The notes below the pieces were generated by a model. The model saw only the letters and a program-made list of their open reading frames with translations. It was not told the origin of the DNA and made no database searches. Both the position numbers and the translations under genes were made by a program. Positions 61,619 through 64,000 of a stretch of DNA of 64,000 nt are shown in pieces (position 1 is the stretch's first letter; every line of letters starts with the position of its first letter). Source of the stretch: Candidatus Nosocomiicoccus stercorigallinarum. GTDB lineage: Bacteria > Bacillota > Bacilli > Staphylococcales > Salinicoccaceae. The stretch is from NCBI GenBank assembly GCA_019119225.1, contig DWXM01000071.1, positions 1 to 64,000 of the forward strand, written 5' to 3'.

Positions 61619-61745
61619 AAAAGAGCGAGTGCATAGCTACACCCGCTCTCTGAAATAGACACTAATGTGTCCAGTCCCGAAAAACCCTTTTACCTTAGGC
61701 TTAGGGTGTGAAGCGGGAGCTTCAACTTGTCCGTTCAATTCAACT
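61619..61745 (-). promoter_or_regulatory. L20-type attenuator leader of infC-rpmI-rplT
   Basis: Structured leader with terminator AGAGCGGGTG-TAGCTATG-CACTCGCTCTTTTTT just before the infC SD. Confidence 0.75.
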
Positions 61746-61786
61746 CTTATAACTATATACTAAGTTTTAATATAAGTCAAATATTT

Positions 61787-62221
61787 TTATAAATTAAATT
61801 TCGCTTTGACTGCTTTTTTCTTTAACTCTTTTAAAAATGCTTCTTTTTCTCTCGGTGAAACTTTTACGTTATCATACACGCCACCTGTGTAGTCAATTTG
61901 TATCGCGTCTTCACTTTTTGCTGCTTTATTTCCACCGACGATAATATCCTCTGTCAGTTCGACATGTGTAATTGCATCATAATAAATTTTTGATTTTTTA
62001 ATCCCGTTATGAATAATCAATTGATGATCAGTAAACACATATTTTACAGGTTTAAATGTATTCACAAGTACGATAATGATAATGAGCAATATCGATACAG
62101 AAATTCGATATAACGAAATATCTCGAAACATTCCGAGTAAAAGTATAATAACAGTCGGTACAAAGAATAATAAAATGTTGTACCGAATGAATTTACTGCC
62201 GTATTTTGAATAATAGGTCAT
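61787..62221 (-). CDS. Small membrane protein with PH-like domain
   Basis: Two TM helices followed by YVFTDHQLIIHNGIKKSKIYYDAITHVELTED, bacterial PH-like. Confidence 0.65.
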   Translation of the reverse strand: MTYYSKYGSKFIRYNILLFFVPTVIILLLGMFRDISLYRISVSILLIIIIVLVNTFKPVKYVFTDHQLIIHNGIKKSKIYYDAITHVELTEDIIVGGNKAAKSEDAIQIDYTGGVYDNVKVSPREKEAFLKELKKKAVKAKFNL

Positions 62222-62236
62222 ATAATCACCCGCCGA

Positions 62237-64000
62237 TTATTTTTTTAGACGAATTTCATCGACAAGTTTGTATAAGAAGTCTTCTTTTTCGTAACTATTT
62301 TGTTCTTTCTCTCCATATTTACGAACGTTTACTTCTTTTGCTTCAACTTCTTTGTCACCAACAACGACTTGGTAAGGGACTTTACGAGTTTGTGCATCTC
62401 TAATTTTATACCCTAGTTTTTCATCGCGTGTATCGATGTCTGCACGAATTCCGTATGATTTCATTTCATCTAAAATTTCACGTGCGTAGTCGTAATGTAA
62501 ATCTAAGTTAACTGGAATAATTTGTACTTGTTCTGGTGCTAACCATAATGGGAATGCACCTTTATATTCTTCAATTAAGAATGCAACGAAACGTTCCATC
62601 GTTCCAACAACACCGCGGTGGATAACGACCGGACGATGATTTTGACCGTCTTCACCAATATAAGTGAGATCAAAACGCTCTGGTAATAAGAAGTCAAGTT
62701 GTACTGTTGATAGTGTTTCTTCAATACCTGAAGCTGTTTTAACTTGAACGTCAATTTTTGGTCCATAGAATGCCGCTTCATCGACTGCTTCAACATACTC
62801 TAGTTCTAAGTCGTCTGCCGCTTCTTTCAACATCTTTTCAGCCATTTGCCACATTTCGTCGTCATCAAAGTATTTCTCAGTGTTTTCTGGATCACGATAA
62901 CTTAATCTAAATGAGTAATTTTCAATGTTAAAGTCTTTGTAAACTTCTTCGATTAAATGAAGCACACGTTTAATTTCTTCTTTAATTTGATCTGGACGCA
63001 CGAATACGTGTGCGTCGTTTAAGACCATTCCTCTTACACGTTGTAATCCTGACACTGCACCTGACGCTTCATAGCGGTGCATCATTCCTAATTCTGCGAT
63101 ACGAATTGGGAGTTCACGGTATGAATGTCTTTCATTTTTATAGACCATCATATGGTGTGGACAGTTCATAGGTCGAAGGACTAATTCTTCATTACCGACT
63201 TTCATTGGTGGGAACATGTCGTCTTGATAGTGATCCCAGTGTCCACTTGTTTTATATAAATCACTGTTTGCTAAGATTGGAGTATATACGTGGTCATATC
63301 CAAGCGCGACTTCTTTGTCGACGATATAACGTTCAATCTCACGGCGAATTGTCGCACCGTTTGGTAACCAGAACGGTAGACCTGCACCAACGAGTTGTGA
63401 CGTATCGAAAATTTTCATTTCACGTCCAATTCTTCTGTGGTCACGTTCTTTTCTTTCTTCTAACATTTTTAAATGTTCTTCTAAATCTTTCTTTTTAAAG
63501 AATGCTGTACCGTAAATACGTTGAAGCATTTTGTTATCAGAATCTCCGCGCCAATATGCTCCAGCGATTGATAACAATTTAAATTCTTTAATTTTAGATG
63601 TTCTCGGTACGTGTACACCGCGGCATAAGTCTGTGAAATCGTCTTGAGTATATACAGTGACGAGTTCATTTTCAGGAATCGCATCGATTAACTCAAGTTT
63701 ATATTCGTCATCTTTAAATAATTCTTTAGCTTCATCTCTAGATAATACTCGACGTTCGATTGGAATATTTTCGTCGATGATTTGTTTCATTTCACGCTCG
63801 ATTTTAGGGAAGTCTTCTGAAGAAAGACTTTCATCCATATCAAAGTCATAGTAAAATCCGCCCTCGATGACTGGACCGACTCCGAATTTTACATCTTTAT
63901 AAAGACGAGTTAATGCGTGAGCAAGTAAGTGTGCTGTTGAGTGACGCATCACTTCTAATCCTTCTTCTGATTTATCTGTAAACAATTCAATTTCAGCATC
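62237..64000 (-). CDS. thrS: Threonyl-tRNA synthetase, 5' end beyond the window
   Basis: [39 protein letters not shown]. The frame stays open through 64000. Confidence 0.96.
   Translation of the reverse strand, partial: DAEIELFTDKSEEGLEVMRHSTAHLLAHALTRLYKDVKFGVGPVIEGGFYYDFDMDESLSSEDFPKIEREMKQIIDENIPIERRVLSRDEAKELFKDDEYKLELIDAIPENELVTVYTQDDFTDLCRGVHVPRTSKIKEFKLLSIAGAYWRGDSDNKMLQRIYGTAFFKKKDLEEHLKMLEERKERDHRRIGREMKIFDTSQLVGAGLPFWLPNGATIRREIERYIVDKEVALGYDHVYTPILANSDLYKTSGHWDHYQDDMFPPMKVGNEELVLRPMNCPHHMMVYKNERHSYRELPIRIAELGMMHRYEASGAVSGLQRVRGMVLNDAHVFVRPDQIKEEIKRVLHLIEEVYKDFNIENYSFRLSYRDPENTEKYFDDDEMWQMAEKMLKEAADDLELEYVEAVDEAAFYGPKIDVQVKTASGIEETLSTVQLDFLLPERFDLTYIGEDGQNHRPVVIHRGVVGTMERFVAFLIEEYKGAFPLWLAPEQVQIIPVNLDLHYDYAREILDEMKSYGIRADIDTRDEKLGYKIRDAQTRKVPYQVVVGDKEVEAKEVNVRKYGEKEQNSYEKEDFLYKLVDEIRLKK

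Overview
The window is a low-GC Firmicutes chromosome segment, most like a non-Staphylococcus member of the Staphylococcaceae. It is densely coding, mostly on the minus strand, and mostly housekeeping. No rRNA, transposase, phage module or CRISPR/cas was found. Left to right it contains: a tandem T-box leader for a gene off the left edge; a TPP riboswitch with tenA-thiW; a 52-bp tandem palindrome repeat; three adjacent femABX genes; a LexA-boxed Y-family polymerase; a secreted DUF1002 protein; an ABC transporter-DUF3021-LytTR cluster; a 154-aa orphan ORF flanked by two palindrome arrays; a Tat-linked GMC oxidoreductase pair; parC/parE; plsY; acnA; mscL; folC-valS (T-box); hemL-B-D-C-A; engB; clpX; tig; a preQ1 riboswitch with queT; a DASS symporter; tRNA-Arg(TCT); rdgB-murI-marR; sdhBAC; uvrC; trxA; mutS2; polX; cvpA; zapA; pheTS (T-box); a SpoU methylase; an M42 peptidase; rplT-rpmI-infC with a leader; and thrS, cut by the right edge. 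The most unusual signal is at 11.45-12.41 kb. Two about 150-200 bp blocks lie 750 bp apart in near gap-free register. Each carries 26-bp near-palindromes (TGTTARATAAA-N4-TTTATTTAACA) at a 50-51 bp period, and together they flank one small ORF with a possible winged-helix C-terminus. Other points for follow-up are a T-box with one stem I region but two antiterminator/terminator modules, ParC carrying Ile at the Ser80 position, a FapR-like operator before plsY, LexA boxes before parE and the Y-polymerase, a probable AUA start for infC, loss of hemX and rnhC from conserved neighbourhoods, and two unannotated small membrane ORFs.
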